In this document: positions 30,157 through 42,402 of the stretch, piece by piece
How the letters are laid out: each line of letters starts with the position of its first letter
Position numbering within the stretch: the stretch's first letter is position 1
Assembly: GCF_013705725.1 (NCBI RefSeq)
Contig: NZ_CP055481.1
Location: 6,014,001 to 6,078,000, forward strand
Direction of reading: 5' to 3'
Length of the DNA: 64,000 nt
From: Klebsiella sp. RHBSTW-00484
Lineage (GTDB): Bacteria > Pseudomonadota > Gammaproteobacteria > Enterobacterales > Enterobacteriaceae
The notes under the pieces: model-generated
Database searches by the model: none
What the model was told of the DNA's origin: nothing
The model's input: the letters and a program-made list of their open reading frames with translations, nothing else
Position numbers and translations under genes: made by a program

Positions 30157-31542
30157 TTATTCCGCCACATTATCAACGTTTCCACGTCGTCCGAGGCCAA
30201 AAACCTTATAAATGAGCGTGACAGCCGCCAGAAAAATAATCCCGACGAAGAGCGACATGCGGGTATCGTCATTAAATCCCATACCTATCAGCACGCAAAT
30301 AAGGAACGCCATCGTTAAATAGTTCGCCCAAGGGAACAGCAGAGAGCGGAACGGATGGCTGGCCATCGCTTCTTTATGCACAAGGCGAAAACGCAGTTGG
30401 CTAATCAGAATCACAAACCACGGCACCATACCCGGCAGCACGCTGGCGCTGTAGACATAGACGAAGACCCGCTGTGGATTAGGGATGACATAGTTCAGGC
30501 AAGAACCAACTAACAAAATCAGTATCGACAGCGCAACACCCACCGCCGGCACGCCATTACGCGAGACTTTAGCGATCGCCGCAGGCAACTGGTGATTTCT
30601 TGCCAGCGCATAAAGCATACGCCCGCAGCTGTACATACCGCTGTTACAGCCGGAAAGCGCCGCCGTCAGCACCACAAAGTTAATAATCCCCGCCGCCGCG
30701 GTAATGCCGATTTTGGCAAAGGTCAGCACAAACGGACTGCCGTTGGAGCCAATCTGATCCCACGGGAAAATAGTCACAATAACGAAAATCGCACCGACGT
30801 AGAAAATCAGGATACGCCACAGCACCTTCCCTACCGCGCTGCGCAGAGTAACCTGCGGGTTCTTAGCTTCACCGGCGGTAATACCGATAAGTTCAACGCC
30901 CTGGTAGGAGGCGACCACAATGCACAGCGCCGTCAGGAAGCCCTTCCAGCCGCCAGCAAAAAAGCCGCCATGCTCGGTCAGATTACCAAAGCCAATGGAG
31001 TGTCCGCCGTTGCCAAAGCCAAAGAAAATGACGCCCAGCCCAACCACAATCATCACGATAATGGTGGTGACTTTAATCATCGCGAACCAGAATTCGATTT
31101 CACCATATAGCCGCACCGCCGCCAGGTTCGCCAGCGCCACCAGCCCAACGGCAATCAGCGCTGGTATCCACTGCGCCATATCCGGGAACCAAAACTGGAC
31201 GTAAACCCCGATAGCGGTAATTTCCGATATCCCGACCGCCATCCACATAAACCAGTAGGACCAGGCGGTGAGATAGCCGAAAAACGGACTCATATAGCGA
31301 TGTGCGTAAACGGCGAACGAGCCGGTTACCGGTTCGAGGAACAGCATTTCGCCCATCGAACGCATGATAAAGAAGACAAACAATCCCGCGATAATGTACG
31401 CCAGCAGGACCGAAGGCCCAGCCCACTTCAGCGTACTTGCCGCTCCCATAAATAAACCCACGCCAATCGTGCCACCAAGGGCGATTAGCTCAATATGCCG
31501 CGCCTCCAGCCCACGCTGAAGTTCCGCTTTTTTCTCAGTCAT
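30157..31542 (-). CDS. yifK: Amino acid permease YifK
   Basis: A 461-residue, 12-TM amino acid permease of the APC superfamily, nearly identical to E. coli YifK and with the same length. The N-terminal motif [21 protein letters not shown] is the amino acid permease signature. The family transports Ser/Thr in E. coli. GAGG precedes the ATG. In Salmonella yifK is a target of the sRNA GcvB and of Lrp; a CA-rich stretch just before the RBS (GCAAACACAAGAGG) fits that, but this is inference. It lies upstream of the tRNA operon on the same strand. Confidence 0.95.
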   Translation of the reverse strand: MTEKKAELQRGLEARHIELIALGGTIGVGLFMGAASTLKWAGPSVLLAYIIAGLFVFFIMRSMGEMLFLEPVTGSFAVYAHRYMSPFFGYLTAWSYWFMWMAVGISEITAIGVYVQFWFPDMAQWIPALIAVGLVALANLAAVRLYGEIEFWFAMIKVTTIIVMIVVGLGVIFFGFGNGGHSIGFGNLTEHGGFFAGGWKGFLTALCIVVASYQGVELIGITAGEAKNPQVTLRSAVGKVLWRILIFYVGAIFVIVTIFPWDQIGSNGSPFVLTFAKIGITAAAGIINFVVLTAALSGCNSGMYSCGRMLYALARNHQLPAAIAKVSRNGVPAVGVALSILILLVGSCLNYVIPNPQRVFVYVYSASVLPGMVPWFVILISQLRFRLVHKEAMASHPFRSLLFPWANYLTMAFLICVLIGMGFNDDTRMSLFVGIIFLAAVTLIYKVFGLGRRGNVDNVAE

Positions 31543-31783
31543 ATAGCCTCTTGTGTTTGCCCTGCTCCGGATTTATTGCACTCCAAACGAAGGTGTATAT
31601 ATCCCGGTTATTTTTATGAATAAATAAAATGGAAAGCCCTGCCTGAGCGACGGCAAGACCTGCCCGTCGCGTATTAAGCATGCGAATGGTTAATGAATTT
31701 TATGGAAATGGCAAATAAAGTATCAGGCGAGTGAATACATTACACAGAATACCCAGGTAAACTCGCCAGAACGTAGTGGAATG

Positions 31784-32524
31784 TCAAAGCTTATCGGTGT
31801 AATGCCAGCGTAAATAGCGTAGCAGGCGGGCCTGTCTTTTTATCCGGCTCGGCTGCGACACCAGGCGATAAAACCATTCCAGCCCAAGGTCCTGCCAGAA
31901 TTTTGGTGCCCGCTGTACGTGACCAGTAAAGACATCGTAGGTCCCGCCGACACCCATATACAGCGCCTGCGGATAAACATTCCGGCAATCGCGCATCAGG
32001 ATCTCCTGACGCGGCGAGCCCATCGCCACGGTGACGATTTTCGCCCCACTCTCGCGAATGCGTTCAAACAGCGCCTGACGTTGATCGGCGGCGAAATAGC
32101 CGTCCTGGCTACCGACGATATTCACGTTCCAGCGCTGGCGAAGCTGCCGCTCGGTTTGCGCCAACACTTCCGGCTTGCCGCCAATCAGAAACACCGGCGT
32201 TCCCTGAACGCCAGCGCGCTCCATCAGCGCTTCCCATAAATCGGCTCCGGCCACGCGCGATACCTGTGCCTGAGGATATTTTTTACGTAATGAGCGCACC
32301 ACGCTGATGCCATCAGCATATTTAAATTCTGCGGCTTCAATCAGCGCCCGAACCTCGGGGTTGTCTTCTACCGCCAGCATCTTCTCTGCATTAATTGCAA
32401 CCAGCGTCCCCTTGCGGAGCTCGCCATCGCCGTACAGATAATCCAGAGCGTGTTGCATATCGCGCCAACCAATGAGTTGCAAGCCTCTCAGCAGATACAA
32501 CGGCGCGGATGTAGTCCCAGTCAT
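31784..32524 (-). CDS. wecG: UDP-N-acetyl-D-mannosaminuronic acid transferase WecG
   Basis: Adds ManNAcA to lipid I to make lipid II in enterobacterial common antigen (ECA) synthesis, on the inner membrane. It has 246 residues, as in E. coli, and belongs to the WecG/TagA/CpsF glycosyltransferase family. The motifs [37 protein letters not shown] and [11 protein letters not shown] are present. The ATG start at 32524 was chosen over a GTG two codons upstream because AAGGG is correctly spaced and the length agrees. It is last in the ECA cluster. Confidence 0.96.
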   Translation of the reverse strand: MTGTTSAPLYLLRGLQLIGWRDMQHALDYLYGDGELRKGTLVAINAEKMLAVEDNPEVRALIEAAEFKYADGISVVRSLRKKYPQAQVSRVAGADLWEALMERAGVQGTPVFLIGGKPEVLAQTERQLRQRWNVNIVGSQDGYFAADQRQALFERIRESGAKIVTVAMGSPRQEILMRDCRNVYPQALYMGVGGTYDVFTGHVQRAPKFWQDLGLEWFYRLVSQPSRIKRQARLLRYLRWHYTDKL

Positions 32525-32535
32525 GTACACCCTTA

Positions 32536-33882
32536 TCAGACTTGAGGTTGCGTCAGCGGTTTAACCCGCTTATGAATCAGTCCTACGCTATCCAGGAACC
32601 AGTACAGCAGCTTTGCCGCCAGCAAGCAGAGACCAAAGATAACAAGGAAAAAAACCACGCGAGAGCCGAATGAATCCAGCCCTTCGCGCGCCAGCACGAT
32701 CATATTGAAGATAGCGCCGAAACAAAAACTGTGCAGGATCGCCGCTTTATAGCGGTTCGTCTCCCGGTTGCCAAGCTCGTACAGCCAGTCAAACCATTTA
32801 ATGATTAGCCCAACCGCCACCGCGCCCAGCGGTACAAACCAGACGCCGCCCATCACCACCAGTGAGCCAATCAGGGTCGGCGAAATAGCCAGGCCAGAAT
32901 GGTTATTCAGCACTTCCCAGGTGAAATAGTTAGCGGTATTGAGCACCATTGTCGGACGACCGTGCCACAACCAACTGGGGATAAAGACGTAAAAATCGCG
33001 AATGATCGGTGCCAGGCCCTGGAACTCAATCTTGTCGTAGTTTTGCAGCAACAAAGCCAGATTTTCCCACGGCGAGAAGGTATCGCGGGTCAGATAGAGG
33101 AAAGTATAAAACGCCTCGTCACCGCTCACGTTCATGCCATAGCGCTTGAGCGCCAGCCAGAACATACCGACGATACCCATCACGCCCGCCGCCGCCAGCA
33201 TCCACAAACTAATCCAGCCGCGAATAATGCCGATAAACAGGAAAATGGCAAAAGCGATGATGATGTTCGCACGGGTGCCGCCGACGATAGCGTAGGTCAG
33301 CAGGCCAAACGCGACGGTGCTGACGAGGAAAAAAATCCACGCCTTATAATCCTGACGCAGAAAATAGACCACCAGCATCGCCGGAATGAAAAAGTAGAAA
33401 AAGCGTTTTAGCGCCACGCCGGAGACTTCGCTGGAGAAGATCTGGCTATAGGAGTTGAGCCGGAATAACAGGAAGCCGTTATGCGCAAAAAAGATCCCGA
33501 CGCAAAGCAGGGCCAGGCCCAGCAGAATCACCCAGGTCAGATGGGTCTCCACGCGATTCATGGTAAACAATGGGCGATGCTGATGACTCTGGGTCGCCGG
33601 GCGCAACCGCGTTTTATAGGTGACGTAGTAAACCGCGTAAAAACAGACTGCGACCAGCAGGGTTTGCAGCAGAATTTCCGGCGGGGCCACCGCCACATCG
33701 AAACGGAACACCAGAATGCTGGTCAACGGGAAGCCGAAGAAAAAGGTCAGCAAGAACAGCAACGAGAAAAAGACGTTGAAGTTGAAACGTACGCGGCGAA
33801 ATTCAAAGTAAGTCGCGGTGGCGATAAATAGCGTCGACAGCAGCCAGACCAGCAGCAGCCCGCTAAATTGCATTAATGTCAT
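32536..33882 (-). CDS. wzyE: ECA polymerase WzyE
   Basis: Polymerises the ECA trisaccharide repeat on the periplasmic side of the inner membrane. A 448-residue polytopic protein, against 450 in E. coli, with strong conservation in the central region ([54 protein letters not shown]). Only the last about ten residues diverge. The start overlaps the wecF stop by 4 bp, and wecG follows after 11 bp. Confidence 0.96.
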   Translation of the reverse strand: MTLMQFSGLLLVWLLSTLFIATATYFEFRRVRFNFNVFFSLLFLLTFFFGFPLTSILVFRFDVAVAPPEILLQTLLVAVCFYAVYYVTYKTRLRPATQSHQHRPLFTMNRVETHLTWVILLGLALLCVGIFFAHNGFLLFRLNSYSQIFSSEVSGVALKRFFYFFIPAMLVVYFLRQDYKAWIFFLVSTVAFGLLTYAIVGGTRANIIIAFAIFLFIGIIRGWISLWMLAAAGVMGIVGMFWLALKRYGMNVSGDEAFYTFLYLTRDTFSPWENLALLLQNYDKIEFQGLAPIIRDFYVFIPSWLWHGRPTMVLNTANYFTWEVLNNHSGLAISPTLIGSLVVMGGVWFVPLGAVAVGLIIKWFDWLYELGNRETNRYKAAILHSFCFGAIFNMIVLAREGLDSFGSRVVFFLVIFGLCLLAAKLLYWFLDSVGLIHKRVKPLTQPQV

Positions 33883-34958
33883 GCGCCCTCCCCCGCGGCA
33901 ATCCGCAACGCTCGTTGCCAGCCCGTCAGGTAATTTGGACGAAAGAAGGCAATCTGATTTTTATCCACACTGGCCAGTTGCCGCTGCGCTTCACGTACAA
34001 CGCCCACATCCAGCGTATCGCCGGTAAAGAGTACCGGAATATGCTGCTCTGACATATCCTGCCAGAAGGGATTCTCCCGATTCAGTACGCAGGGGATCCC
34101 CGCCTGAATCAGCAGGCACAGCGTACCGATACCCTGCTGGCGGGCAAACAGGAAGTAGCCGAGATCGCAGCGGCGCAGCAGGGCAAGGTAATCATCGAAC
34201 GCTAACTTGTCACCCAGCACCTGAAGATGCTGCTGGCTAAACAGCACCGCGCCAGCCTTGCGAACTTCGTTGATGTAGTCGCTATTATTGGCCGGATAGC
34301 CCATCGGAACGACAACGTTGACCGTATCGCCAAACTGCTGGTGAATCGCGCGCAACGCCGCAATATGTTCATTGCTGCGATCGCCGGAATTGCCCACCAG
34401 AATAGTCAGCGTCTCGCCGCGCGGGGCGCTATCCGCCAGAGAATTCAGCGCCGGGTCCATGCGGGTCGGGAAGTAGAGCAATTCACCGGGCACGCGCGCA
34501 TGACGAGCAGCAAACCAGCTCAGGTCGCCTCGGGTGGCAAATACTCGCCCTACTCGCCCCTGTGCCATACGCCGTAGTGGATAAAACAGGCGAAACTTCA
34601 GGCTGGCGGAATTCTCATACAGATCCGCACCCCAGATATGCCAGTTAAACTGCGCAGGGCGGATCCCACCGCTGAGCAACGCCAGCCACAGCCCGGTATT
34701 GAACTGGCCATGAAAGAAAAAGCGCTGCTGCCGGTTGGCCTTTGCCAGCACAATAACCGCCTGTGCCAGCGACTTTTTCCCTGCAAAGCAGGTGATGGAT
34801 AGCGCGGGATACGCTTCGCGAATTCCTGTCGCATCACCGACGACCATAAACGAACGAGCCTGCTCGTCATCGACGGCCAGCTCGTCATTAAAGAACCGCA
34901 GAACGGTCTGGTTATGGTGGGGGATATCCGATCCCAATACATGTATCAGTGCTGTCAT
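33879..34958 (-). CDS. wecF: TDP-Fuc4NAc:lipid II Fuc4NAc transferase WecF
   Basis: Transfers 4-acetamido-4,6-dideoxy-D-galactose from dTDP to lipid II, making the ECA lipid III trisaccharide. It has 359 residues, as in E. coli RffT/WecF. The N-terminus [24 protein letters not shown] is conserved and the GT56-like core is intact. It overlaps wzxE and wzyE by 4 bp each, so translation is probably coupled. Confidence 0.95.
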   Translation of the reverse strand: MTALIHVLGSDIPHHNQTVLRFFNDELAVDDEQARSFMVVGDATGIREAYPALSITCFAGKKSLAQAVIVLAKANRQQRFFFHGQFNTGLWLALLSGGIRPAQFNWHIWGADLYENSASLKFRLFYPLRRMAQGRVGRVFATRGDLSWFAARHARVPGELLYFPTRMDPALNSLADSAPRGETLTILVGNSGDRSNEHIAALRAIHQQFGDTVNVVVPMGYPANNSDYINEVRKAGAVLFSQQHLQVLGDKLAFDDYLALLRRCDLGYFLFARQQGIGTLCLLIQAGIPCVLNRENPFWQDMSEQHIPVLFTGDTLDVGVVREAQRQLASVDKNQIAFFRPNYLTGWQRALRIAAGEGA

Positions 34959-36205
34959 ACCCGTTTACGCCAAAGTAAAAACACGCCGCTACAGAGAGCG
35001 AAATAAACAATATAAGTAGCCATATACGCCTGCGCCGCGCCGATTGCGCCGTGCGCCGGGATAAGCCAGTGCGAGAATGCGGTCAACAGCGTGAACTGGC
35101 TGATTTCCGTCAGAATATAAAAACGCAGCGAGGCCCTGGCGATCACCAGATAGCCATAAACATACGCCCCAACCTTCAGCACATCGCCTACCAGTTGCCA
35201 GGCGAAGAGATCGCGCATCGCCGTAAAGCGGTCGGAAAAAAGTAGCCAGATGGCGAAGTCGCGCAGCAACCACACGGTTAAGCTCGCGGCCGCCACCGCC
35301 GGGAGGACAAATTTCAGCGATTTGCCAATCTCACGGGTGATGTCCGCTTTGGCAGTCAGGCGAGAGAGTGTAGGCAGCAGGTACACGCTAAACGAAGCGG
35401 TAATAAACTGCAAATAGGCGTCGGAAATGCTGCTGACGCCTTGCCAGATCCCCACCGCCTCCCAGCCATAATGGGCCGCCAGTAGGTTACGCATCATCAC
35501 GTAGGCGACCGGCAGCGTCACCGAGGTGATCAGCGCCATCAGGGTAAACTTCGACAGCTGTCCCGCCAGGCCATTGTCCCAGCGCGGACGCAAGGCGCTC
35601 AGCGGAATATTGCCGCGTCGCCACAGCACGATAGCCGCCGGAACCACCACCAGAGCAGGCACCAGTGCCAGACCGAGCAATGCGCCCTGATAGCCGCCGA
35701 AACGATAGCAGGCATAGTATGCCGCCACGCCAATCAGGCTCCCGGCGATCAGCGACAGCGCGTTGCCCGCCGCATCGCGAAAACCTTTCATCAGCGCTAA
35801 CAGGAAGTTCGCCCAGGCAATTCCCATCTGCACTAGCGCCACCAGGCGGACCATGTTTTGGTATTGCTGATGACCAAATAGTCCCTGGCTTATCGGCGCA
35901 GCCGCCAGCAGAAAAATCAGTGCCAGCAGAGTTGAAAAACCGAGCACCATCGCCGAAGAGGTACCAACGACTTTATTCAGCTGCTGGCGATCGTCATGAT
36001 GCTGAGCCACCAGCTTAGTCACGCCGTTAAAGATCCCGGCGCCAGCCAGCACGCCAAGTACGGTCACCAGTTGGCGGAAGTTACCCGCCTGACCCACCCC
36101 TGCCGGGCCGAACGATACCGCCAGCAGTTTAACTACCAGCAGTCCCGCTCCGATTTTGACCAACGTGGACGCGGCGGTCCACAGAGAAGCTTTAGCCAGC
36201 GACAT
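34955..36205 (-). CDS. wzxE: ECA lipid III flippase WzxE
   Basis: Moves the undecaprenyl-linked ECA trisaccharide across the inner membrane. It has 416 residues, about 12 hydrophobic segments, and belongs to the MOP (polysaccharide exporter) superfamily. The N-terminus [28 protein letters not shown] is typical. It is one base downstream of the wecE stop and overlaps wecF by 4 bp. Confidence 0.95.
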   Translation of the reverse strand: MSLAKASLWTAASTLVKIGAGLLVVKLLAVSFGPAGVGQAGNFRQLVTVLGVLAGAGIFNGVTKLVAQHHDDRQQLNKVVGTSSAMVLGFSTLLALIFLLAAAPISQGLFGHQQYQNMVRLVALVQMGIAWANFLLALMKGFRDAAGNALSLIAGSLIGVAAYYACYRFGGYQGALLGLALVPALVVVPAAIVLWRRGNIPLSALRPRWDNGLAGQLSKFTLMALITSVTLPVAYVMMRNLLAAHYGWEAVGIWQGVSSISDAYLQFITASFSVYLLPTLSRLTAKADITREIGKSLKFVLPAVAAASLTVWLLRDFAIWLLFSDRFTAMRDLFAWQLVGDVLKVGAYVYGYLVIARASLRFYILTEISQFTLLTAFSHWLIPAHGAIGAAQAYMATYIVYFALCSGVFLLWRKRV

Positions 36206-36206
36206 A

Positions 36207-37337
36207 TCAGGAAAAATAGCTCAGCAGCGAGTTAATCACCGTACGCTGGTTTACCGCCGACAAATTGTAGAATAACGGCAGGCGCAGCAGGCGCTCGCTC
36301 TCCTGGGTGGTATAACGATCCGCACCGTGGAACACACCGAAGTTCTCCCCCGCCGGGCAGCTATGCAGTGGAATATAGTGGAACACTGCCAGAATCTCCG
36401 CTTCTTTCAGCCAGGCGATCAGCTTGCTGCGATCGTCAATATCGCGCAGCTTGATATAAAACATATGCGCGTTTTGCCCGCAATCTGCCGGGATAGTCGG
36501 CAGGTCAATGCGATCGGCACGCGCCAGCGGCAACAGCGCGTCATAGTAGCTCTGCCATAGCGTCAGGCGCTGCTGGTTAATCCGCTCCGCCGCTTCCAGC
36601 TGTGCCCACAGGTAGGCCGCCTGTAGATCGGACATCAGGTAGCTGGAGCCAATATCGCGCCAGGTGTATTTATCCACCAGACCACGGAAGAACTGGCTGC
36701 GGTTGGTGCCTTTTTCGCGAATGATCTCCGCACGCTCCACCAGCTTACGATCGTTAATCAGCGTCGCGCCGCCTTCGCCGCCCGCGGTGTAGTTTTTGGT
36801 TTCATGGAAGCTGAAGCAGCCGATATGACCAATGGTGCCGAGCGCCCGCCCCTTATAGGTAGACATCACGCCCTGGGCGGCATCTTCCACCACAAACAGG
36901 TCGTGTTTATTGGCGATGGCCATAATGGTGTCCATCTCGCAGGCCACGCCCGCATAGTGGACCGGCACAATCGCCCGGGTTTTTTCGGTAATTGCCGCTT
37001 CAATCAGCGTTTCATCGATATTCATGGTATCGCGACGAATATCGACAAAGACGATTTTCGCTCCGCGCAGTACGAAGGCGTTGGCGGTGGAGACGAAGGT
37101 GTAGCTCGGCATAATCACTTCATCGCCCGGCTGGATATCCAGCAGCAGCGCGGCCATCTCTAATGAGGCCGTGCAGGACGGCGTCAACAACGCTTTTACC
37201 GTGCCGAAGCGCTGCTCCATCCACTGCTGGCAGCGGCGGGTAAAACCGCCATCGCCGCACAGCTTACCGCTGCCCATTGCGGACTGCATATAATCAAGTT
37301 CGGTTCCCACCACCGGCGGCGCGTTAAATGGAATCAT
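36207..37337 (-). CDS. wecE: dTDP-4-amino-4,6-dideoxygalactose transaminase WecE
   Basis: PLP-dependent conversion of dTDP-4-keto-6-deoxyglucose to dTDP-4-amino-4,6-dideoxygalactose for ECA. It has 376 residues, the same as E. coli, when begun at MIPFNAPPVVG. The PLP Lys is in FSFHETKNYTAGGEGG (near residue 181), in the DegT/DnrJ/EryC1 family fold. AGGTGA lies upstream. It begins 4 bp after wecD. Confidence 0.96.
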   Translation of the reverse strand: MIPFNAPPVVGTELDYMQSAMGSGKLCGDGGFTRRCQQWMEQRFGTVKALLTPSCTASLEMAALLLDIQPGDEVIMPSYTFVSTANAFVLRGAKIVFVDIRRDTMNIDETLIEAAITEKTRAIVPVHYAGVACEMDTIMAIANKHDLFVVEDAAQGVMSTYKGRALGTIGHIGCFSFHETKNYTAGGEGGATLINDRKLVERAEIIREKGTNRSQFFRGLVDKYTWRDIGSSYLMSDLQAAYLWAQLEAAERINQQRLTLWQSYYDALLPLARADRIDLPTIPADCGQNAHMFYIKLRDIDDRSKLIAWLKEAEILAVFHYIPLHSCPAGENFGVFHGADRYTTQESERLLRLPLFYNLSAVNQRTVINSLLSYFS

Positions 37338-37341
37338 CATT

Positions 37342-38016
37342 TCACCTGTATAACCAGTACGCGGTGCTTTCCACATTCGCACCGCTAAGAATGTAACGTT
37401 TAAGCGCGGCGGTGTTGCCCATCTGGGTCGCCACCCGCAATGTAGTCAGTTCACGCTGCGCGGCCCAGTGCCGTGCCGCCTGCATCAGTTCCGCTCCGGC
37501 TCCGCGTCCGGCTAACAGGCCAATCCTTGCCTCGCATTCGTTGAGCTGGCGCAGAGAGACAAACGCGCGGATATCGCCATCGGGCGCGCGAAAAATCAGG
37601 CACTGGTGATCGAAAGTCCCCCGCACCGCGTTTTCAATCCACTGGGCGTAAAAACGACCGCTGGCATCGGCTGCGTACCAGGGGGCGCGAAAACGGCTCT
37701 GAGCAAAGGCCAGCGCCGCCAGCTCGCGCAGCCGAGGAATATCCGCCTCTGTCGCCAGCTCAGCTCCGACATCGTCAGAGGTAGTCAGCGCAAGCGCAAG
37801 ATCGACCTCCCCCTCCACCAGCCGGAAGCCTAATGCCTGCAGCGCATCCAGGCGGGCGGTATCATCCGCCGCGACTTTCGCCTGCACCCGCGACCATCCG
37901 GACAACGCTTGCGCCGTCAGCGGCGGCGCGTCAGTGCCAAAACGCAAAATAGCGCTGTTGACGCCGAAGAAGCGGTTTTCCCAATCCAGGGGATCAATAC
38001 TGGCGCGGGCGGGCAC
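37342..38016 (-). CDS. wecD: dTDP-4-amino-4,6-dideoxy-D-galactose acyltransferase WecD
   Basis: A GNAT acetyltransferase that acetylates the amino sugar to give dTDP-Fuc4NAc. It has 224 residues, as in E. coli, when begun at the GTG that reads [18 protein letters not shown]. The acetyl-CoA loop region [14 protein letters not shown] and the C-terminal [14 protein letters not shown] are well conserved. The start lies 23 bp inside the end of rffH, an overlap also found in E. coli. A longer in-frame ORF reading through rffH in another frame is not real. Confidence 0.94.
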   Translation of the reverse strand: MPARASIDPLDWENRFFGVNSAILRFGTDAPPLTAQALSGWSRVQAKVAADDTARLDALQALGFRLVEGEVDLALALTTSDDVGAELATEADIPRLRELAALAFAQSRFRAPWYAADASGRFYAQWIENAVRGTFDHQCLIFRAPDGDIRAFVSLRQLNECEARIGLLAGRGAGAELMQAARHWAAQRELTTLRVATQMGNTAALKRYILSGANVESTAYWLYR

Positions 38017-38875
38017 GGAGAAGATCCAGTAAATATTGGCCGTAGCCGGTTTTTTCCAGTTGCTTCGCCGCGCGTTTGACGCCGTCGTCGTCCAGCCAAC
38101 CGTTACGCCAGGCGATCTCCTCCAGACAGGCAATTTTGAAACCCTGGCGTTTTTCAACGGTTTGTACAAACATGCTGGCTTCAATCAGGCTGTCGTGCGT
38201 GCCGGTATCCAGCCAGGCAAAACCACGGCCCAGCAGCTCCACCGTCAATGCGCCATCGTCGAGGTACATTTGATTGATAGAAGTAATCTCCAGCTCGCCG
38301 CGCGCCGAGGGTTTAACCTTTTTCGCGTACTCCGTCACTTTACCGTCGTAGAAATAGAGGCCGGTCACCGCCCAGTTGGATTTGGGCTGCTTTGGCTTCT
38401 CTTCCAGCGAGATTGCACGAAAATCGTCATCAAACTCCACCACGCCAAAGCGTTCAAGATCCATGACCTGATAGCCGAACACCGTCGCCCCGGTTGTGCG
38501 GGCCGCTACGCTGCGCAGCTTCGGACTAAAACCCTGACCGAAAAAGATGTTGTCGCCCAGCACCAGGCATGAGGGTTCGCCGTTGAGGAACTCCTCGCCG
38601 ATGATAAACGCCTGCGCTAATCCATCCGGGCTAGGCTGGGCGGCATAGCTTAACTGCACGCCGAACTCCGAGCCATCGCCAAGCAGGCGCTGAAAATCGT
38701 GCTGGTCATCCGGCGTGGTGATAATCAGGACTTCGCGGATCCCGGCCAGCATCAGCACCGAGAGCGGGTAGTAGATCATCGGCTTGTCGTAGATGGGTAG
38801 CAGCTGCTTTGAGACGCCGCGCGTGATCGGATGCAGGCGGGTACCAGAACCGCCTGCCAGGATAATACCTTTCAT
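37994..38875 (-). CDS. rffH: Glucose-1-phosphate thymidylyltransferase RffH
   Basis: Makes dTDP-glucose from dTTP and glucose 1-phosphate, supplying the Fuc4NAc branch of ECA. It has 293 residues, as in E. coli. The signature [11 protein letters not shown] lies at residues about 8-18, with further conserved [10 protein letters not shown] and [10 protein letters not shown]. It follows rffG by 17 bp and overlaps wecD. It is a paralog of RfbA/RmlA. Confidence 0.96.
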   Translation of the reverse strand: MKGIILAGGSGTRLHPITRGVSKQLLPIYDKPMIYYPLSVLMLAGIREVLIITTPDDQHDFQRLLGDGSEFGVQLSYAAQPSPDGLAQAFIIGEEFLNGEPSCLVLGDNIFFGQGFSPKLRSVAARTTGATVFGYQVMDLERFGVVEFDDDFRAISLEEKPKQPKSNWAVTGLYFYDGKVTEYAKKVKPSARGELEITSINQMYLDDGALTVELLGRGFAWLDTGTHDSLIEASMFVQTVEKRQGFKIACLEEIAWRNGWLDDDGVKRAAKQLEKTGYGQYLLDLLRARPRQY

Positions 38876-38892
38876 TTTTCCCCCTCAAGCAC

Positions 38893-39960
38893 TCAGGCTT
38901 GCAGCCCCAGGCGTTCGCCTTGATAACTGCCATCCAGCACCTGCTGCCACCAGGCTTCATTGGCCAGGTACCACTGAACGGTTTTGCGCATCCCGCTGGT
39001 AAACGTTTCGTCCGGCGTCCAGCTCAGCTCACGCTCAATTTTCGTCGCATCGATGGCGTAGCGCAGATCGTGTCCAGGACGGTCAGCAACGAAGGTGATG
39101 AGATCGCGATAGCGCCCCAGGCCATTCGGTTTGTGCGGCGCTAGCTCCTCCAGCAGATCGCAAATGGTTTCCACCACCTCGATATTCTTCCGTTCGTTAT
39201 GGCCGCCGATATTGTAAGTTTCGCCCGGCTCACCGCTCGTCGCCACCCGATACAGCGCCCTGGCGTGATCTTCCACATACAGCCAGTCGCGAATCTGCTG
39301 CCCGTTGCCATAAACCGGCAGCGGCTTGCCAGCCAGCGCGTTGAGGATGGTCAGCGGAATGAGTTTTTCCGGGAAATGATACGGGCCGTAGTTATTCGAA
39401 CAGTTGGTGACCAGCGTCGGCAGGCCATAGGTGCGCTGCCAGGCGCGCACCAAATGGTCGCTGCTGGCCTTCGAAGCCGAATAGGGGCTGCTTGGCGCAT
39501 AAGGCGTGGTTTCGATAAAAAAGGCGTTGCTATCATGCAGATCGCCATAGACCTCATCCGTCGAGATGTGGTGGAAGCGAAAGGCCGATTTTTGGCCATC
39601 CTTGAGCCCATTCCAGTAAGCCCGCGTCGCTTCCAGCAGCGTATAGGTACCGACGATATTGGTTTCAATAAACGCCGCTGGACCATCGATTGAGCGGTCA
39701 ACGTGGCTTTCGGCGGCCAGGTGCATCACGATATCGGGCTGATGATGGCTAAATACTCGATCCAGCTCCGCTCGATCGCAGATATCCACCTGCTCAAAGG
39801 CAAAGCGAGCATCTTGAGCAACAGGAGCCAGTGACATCAGATTCCCGGCGTAGGTCAGCTTATCAACGACCACCACGTTATCGGCGGTCTCAGTGATAAT
39901 TTCGCGTACCACCGCCGAACCGATAAACCCGGCTCCGCCGGTGACCAGAATCGTTCTCAC
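38893..39960 (-). CDS. rffG: dTDP-glucose 4,6-dehydratase RffG
   Basis: Converts dTDP-glucose to dTDP-4-keto-6-deoxyglucose. It has 355 residues, as in E. coli. The NAD-binding motif [11 protein letters not shown] is at the N-terminus, the active-site YSASK with Tyr and Lys near residues 160-164, and the DE pair in STDEVYGDL. The start overlaps the wecC stop by 4 bp. Confidence 0.96.
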   Translation of the reverse strand: MRTILVTGGAGFIGSAVVREIITETADNVVVVDKLTYAGNLMSLAPVAQDARFAFEQVDICDRAELDRVFSHHQPDIVMHLAAESHVDRSIDGPAAFIETNIVGTYTLLEATRAYWNGLKDGQKSAFRFHHISTDEVYGDLHDSNAFFIETTPYAPSSPYSASKASSDHLVRAWQRTYGLPTLVTNCSNNYGPYHFPEKLIPLTILNALAGKPLPVYGNGQQIRDWLYVEDHARALYRVATSGEPGETYNIGGHNERKNIEVVETICDLLEELAPHKPNGLGRYRDLITFVADRPGHDLRYAIDATKIERELSWTPDETFTSGMRKTVQWYLANEAWWQQVLDGSYQGERLGLQA

Positions 39961-41219
39961 CGCCAGACCCCTTTGGTATCGACGATAAACTGCTGGCTGA
40001 CGCTATCTCCGCTAATTGCTTTAAACTCATTATGATCGACCAACATCACCAGCACATCGGCGTTCGCTAGCGCGTCGTCCAGTTGCGCCAGAGTGCACAG
40101 ACCGTCGAGCTTCTGCGGCAATTGATGAATATTCGGTTCAACAACCAACGTCTCGCCGCCATGCCAGCGGGCGATTTGCACGGCAATCGCCATAGCCGGA
40201 CTTTCACGCAGGTCATCGATATTGGGTTTAAATGCGAGGCCGAAGCAGGCTATTTTCAGCTCGCTGGCGCGCTTATTGCTGGCCGCGAGGCAGTCGGCAA
40301 CCCTCGCTTTAACCTGGTCGATCACCCATTCTGGTTTATGGTCGTTCACCTCGCGCGCGGTGCGGATAAGCCGCGCCTGCTGTGGGTTCTGCGCCACGAT
40401 AAACCACGGGTCGACCGCGATGCAGTGGCCGCCAACGCCCGGACCGGGCTGAAGAATATTGACGCGCGGATGGCGATTTGCCAGGCGAATCAGTTCCCAG
40501 ACGTTAATCCCCTGATCGGCGCAAATCAGCGAGAGTTCATTGGCAAACGCAATATTGACGTCGCGGAAGCTGTTTTCGGTCAGCTTGCACATCTCGGCGG
40601 TACGCGAGTTGGTCACCACGCATTCCCCTTCGAGGAAAATTTTATACAGATCGCTCGCGCGGGCGGAGCAAACTGGGGACATTCCACCGATCACGCGATC
40701 GTTCTTAATCAGCTCAACCATGACCTGTCCCGGCAGTACGCGCTCCGGGCAGTAGGCGATATTCACATCCGCCGCTTCGCCGACCTGCTGCGGGAAGCTC
40801 AGATCAGGGCGCATTTCCGCCAGCCAGCCTGCCATCAGCTCGGTTGAGCCGACAGGGGAAGTGGATTCGAGGATCACCAGTGAGCCTTTCTTCAGCGTCG
40901 GCGCGATAGATTTGGCCGCCGATTCAACGAAAACCATATCCGGCTCATGCAGGTCTTTAAACGGCGTCGGTACCGCAATCAGGTAAGCGTCGGCTTCCAC
41001 CGGCGCGGTGGTTGCACTCAGATAACCCTGCTCGACCGCCGTTTTGACGACGCTCGCCAGATCCGGCTCCACGATATGAATTTCACCACGGTTAATGGTC
41101 TCCACGGCATGTTGATTGATATCAACGCCGACCACCCGCTTTTGCCGGGAGGCGAAGGCGGCTGCAGTTGGCAGGCCAATATACCCAAGGCCAATTACCG
41201 AAATGGTAGAAAAGCTCAT
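39957..41219 (-). CDS. wecC: UDP-N-acetyl-D-mannosamine dehydrogenase WecC
   Basis: Oxidises UDP-ManNAc twice to UDP-ManNAcA for ECA, using NAD+. It has 420 residues, as in E. coli. The Rossmann motif [14 protein letters not shown] lies near residue 11, and the catalytic Cys lies in the [15 protein letters not shown] signature. It overlaps wecB by 4 bp. Confidence 0.96.
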   Translation of the reverse strand: MSFSTISVIGLGYIGLPTAAAFASRQKRVVGVDINQHAVETINRGEIHIVEPDLASVVKTAVEQGYLSATTAPVEADAYLIAVPTPFKDLHEPDMVFVESAAKSIAPTLKKGSLVILESTSPVGSTELMAGWLAEMRPDLSFPQQVGEAADVNIAYCPERVLPGQVMVELIKNDRVIGGMSPVCSARASDLYKIFLEGECVVTNSRTAEMCKLTENSFRDVNIAFANELSLICADQGINVWELIRLANRHPRVNILQPGPGVGGHCIAVDPWFIVAQNPQQARLIRTAREVNDHKPEWVIDQVKARVADCLAASNKRASELKIACFGLAFKPNIDDLRESPAMAIAVQIARWHGGETLVVEPNIHQLPQKLDGLCTLAQLDDALANADVLVMLVDHNEFKAISGDSVSQQFIVDTKGVWR

Positions 41220-42346
41220 AGCGTTACCTGATTATTTTTAAGTGCGGACAAAATACGATGACACGCTTGTCCATCGCCGTACGGGTTATGCGCCCGGCTC
41301 ATGGCTTGATACGCGGACTCATCTTGCAGTAAGCGCGTGACCTCATCGACGATGCGCTGGCTGTCAGTACCCACCAGGCGCACGGTGCCAGCGCTGACAG
41401 CTTCCGGGCGCTCAGTCATTTCACGCATCACCAGCACCGGCTTGCCAAGCGACGGCGCTTCCTCCTGAATACCGCCGGAGTCGGTGAGAATCAGCCATGC
41501 GCGATTCATCAACCAGACAAACGGCAGATAGTCCTGCGGCTCAATCAGCATGACGTTATCAACATGGCCGAGAATGCGGTTAACCGGTTCGCTGACGTTC
41601 GGGTTCAGATGAACCGGGTAAACAATTTGTACGTCCGGGTTATTAGCAGCAATTTCCGCCAGCGCATGGCAGATTTGCTCAAAACCGCGACCGAAGCTCT
41701 CCCGACGATGCCCGGTAACCAGGATCATCTTCTTGCCATTGCCAAGGAAGGAATAGCGCTCGGTCAGTTCACTGCTTAACGCTTCGTTGCTCAACACGCG
41801 ATCGCGTACCCAGAACAATGCATCAATCACCGTGTTACCCGTGACCGTAATTTGAGCATCCGCAATGTTCTCCTGCAGCAGGTTCTGTCGCGAGGTTTCC
41901 GTCGGCGCAAAATGGTACGTCGCCAGCCGTCCGGTTAACGTGCGGTTCCCCTCTTCCGGCCACGGAGAGTTCAAATCGCCCGTGCGCAACCCTGCTTCGA
42001 CATGACCCACCGGGATACGTTGATAGAAAGCCGCCAGGCTCGCCGCCATCGTGGTGGTAGTGTCGCCATGCACCAGCACGACGTCCGGTTTGAATGACTC
42101 CAGCACCGGCTTTAATCCCTCAAGGATGCGGCAGGTAATCTCCGTCAGCCCCTGACCCGGCTGCATAATATTGAGGTCATAATCCGGAACAATAGAAAAA
42201 AGTTTCAACACCTGATCGAGCATCTCCCGATGCTGCGCGGTCACGCAAACTTTCGCCTCAAAATGAGGATCCCTTGCCAGCGCATGTACCAGAGGCGCCA
42301 TCTTGATGGCTTCTGGTCTCGTGCCAAATACGGTTAGTACTTTCAC
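41216..42346 (-). CDS. wecB: UDP-N-acetylglucosamine 2-epimerase WecB
   Basis: Non-hydrolysing epimerisation of UDP-GlcNAc to UDP-ManNAc, which feeds WecC. It has 376 residues, as in E. coli. The N-terminus [16 protein letters not shown] and the later [25 protein letters not shown] and [17 protein letters not shown] are family signatures. A 56-bp spacer separates it from wzzE. Confidence 0.96.
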   Translation of the reverse strand: MKVLTVFGTRPEAIKMAPLVHALARDPHFEAKVCVTAQHREMLDQVLKLFSIVPDYDLNIMQPGQGLTEITCRILEGLKPVLESFKPDVVLVHGDTTTTMAASLAAFYQRIPVGHVEAGLRTGDLNSPWPEEGNRTLTGRLATYHFAPTETSRQNLLQENIADAQITVTGNTVIDALFWVRDRVLSNEALSSELTERYSFLGNGKKMILVTGHRRESFGRGFEQICHALAEIAANNPDVQIVYPVHLNPNVSEPVNRILGHVDNVMLIEPQDYLPFVWLMNRAWLILTDSGGIQEEAPSLGKPVLVMREMTERPEAVSAGTVRLVGTDSQRIVDEVTRLLQDESAYQAMSRAHNPYGDGQACHRILSALKNNQVTL

Positions 42347-42402
42347 ATCGATTCTCTTCGATTAGGTGATGAAGGCCGAATGTCCTTCATCACAGGCTGC
42401 AT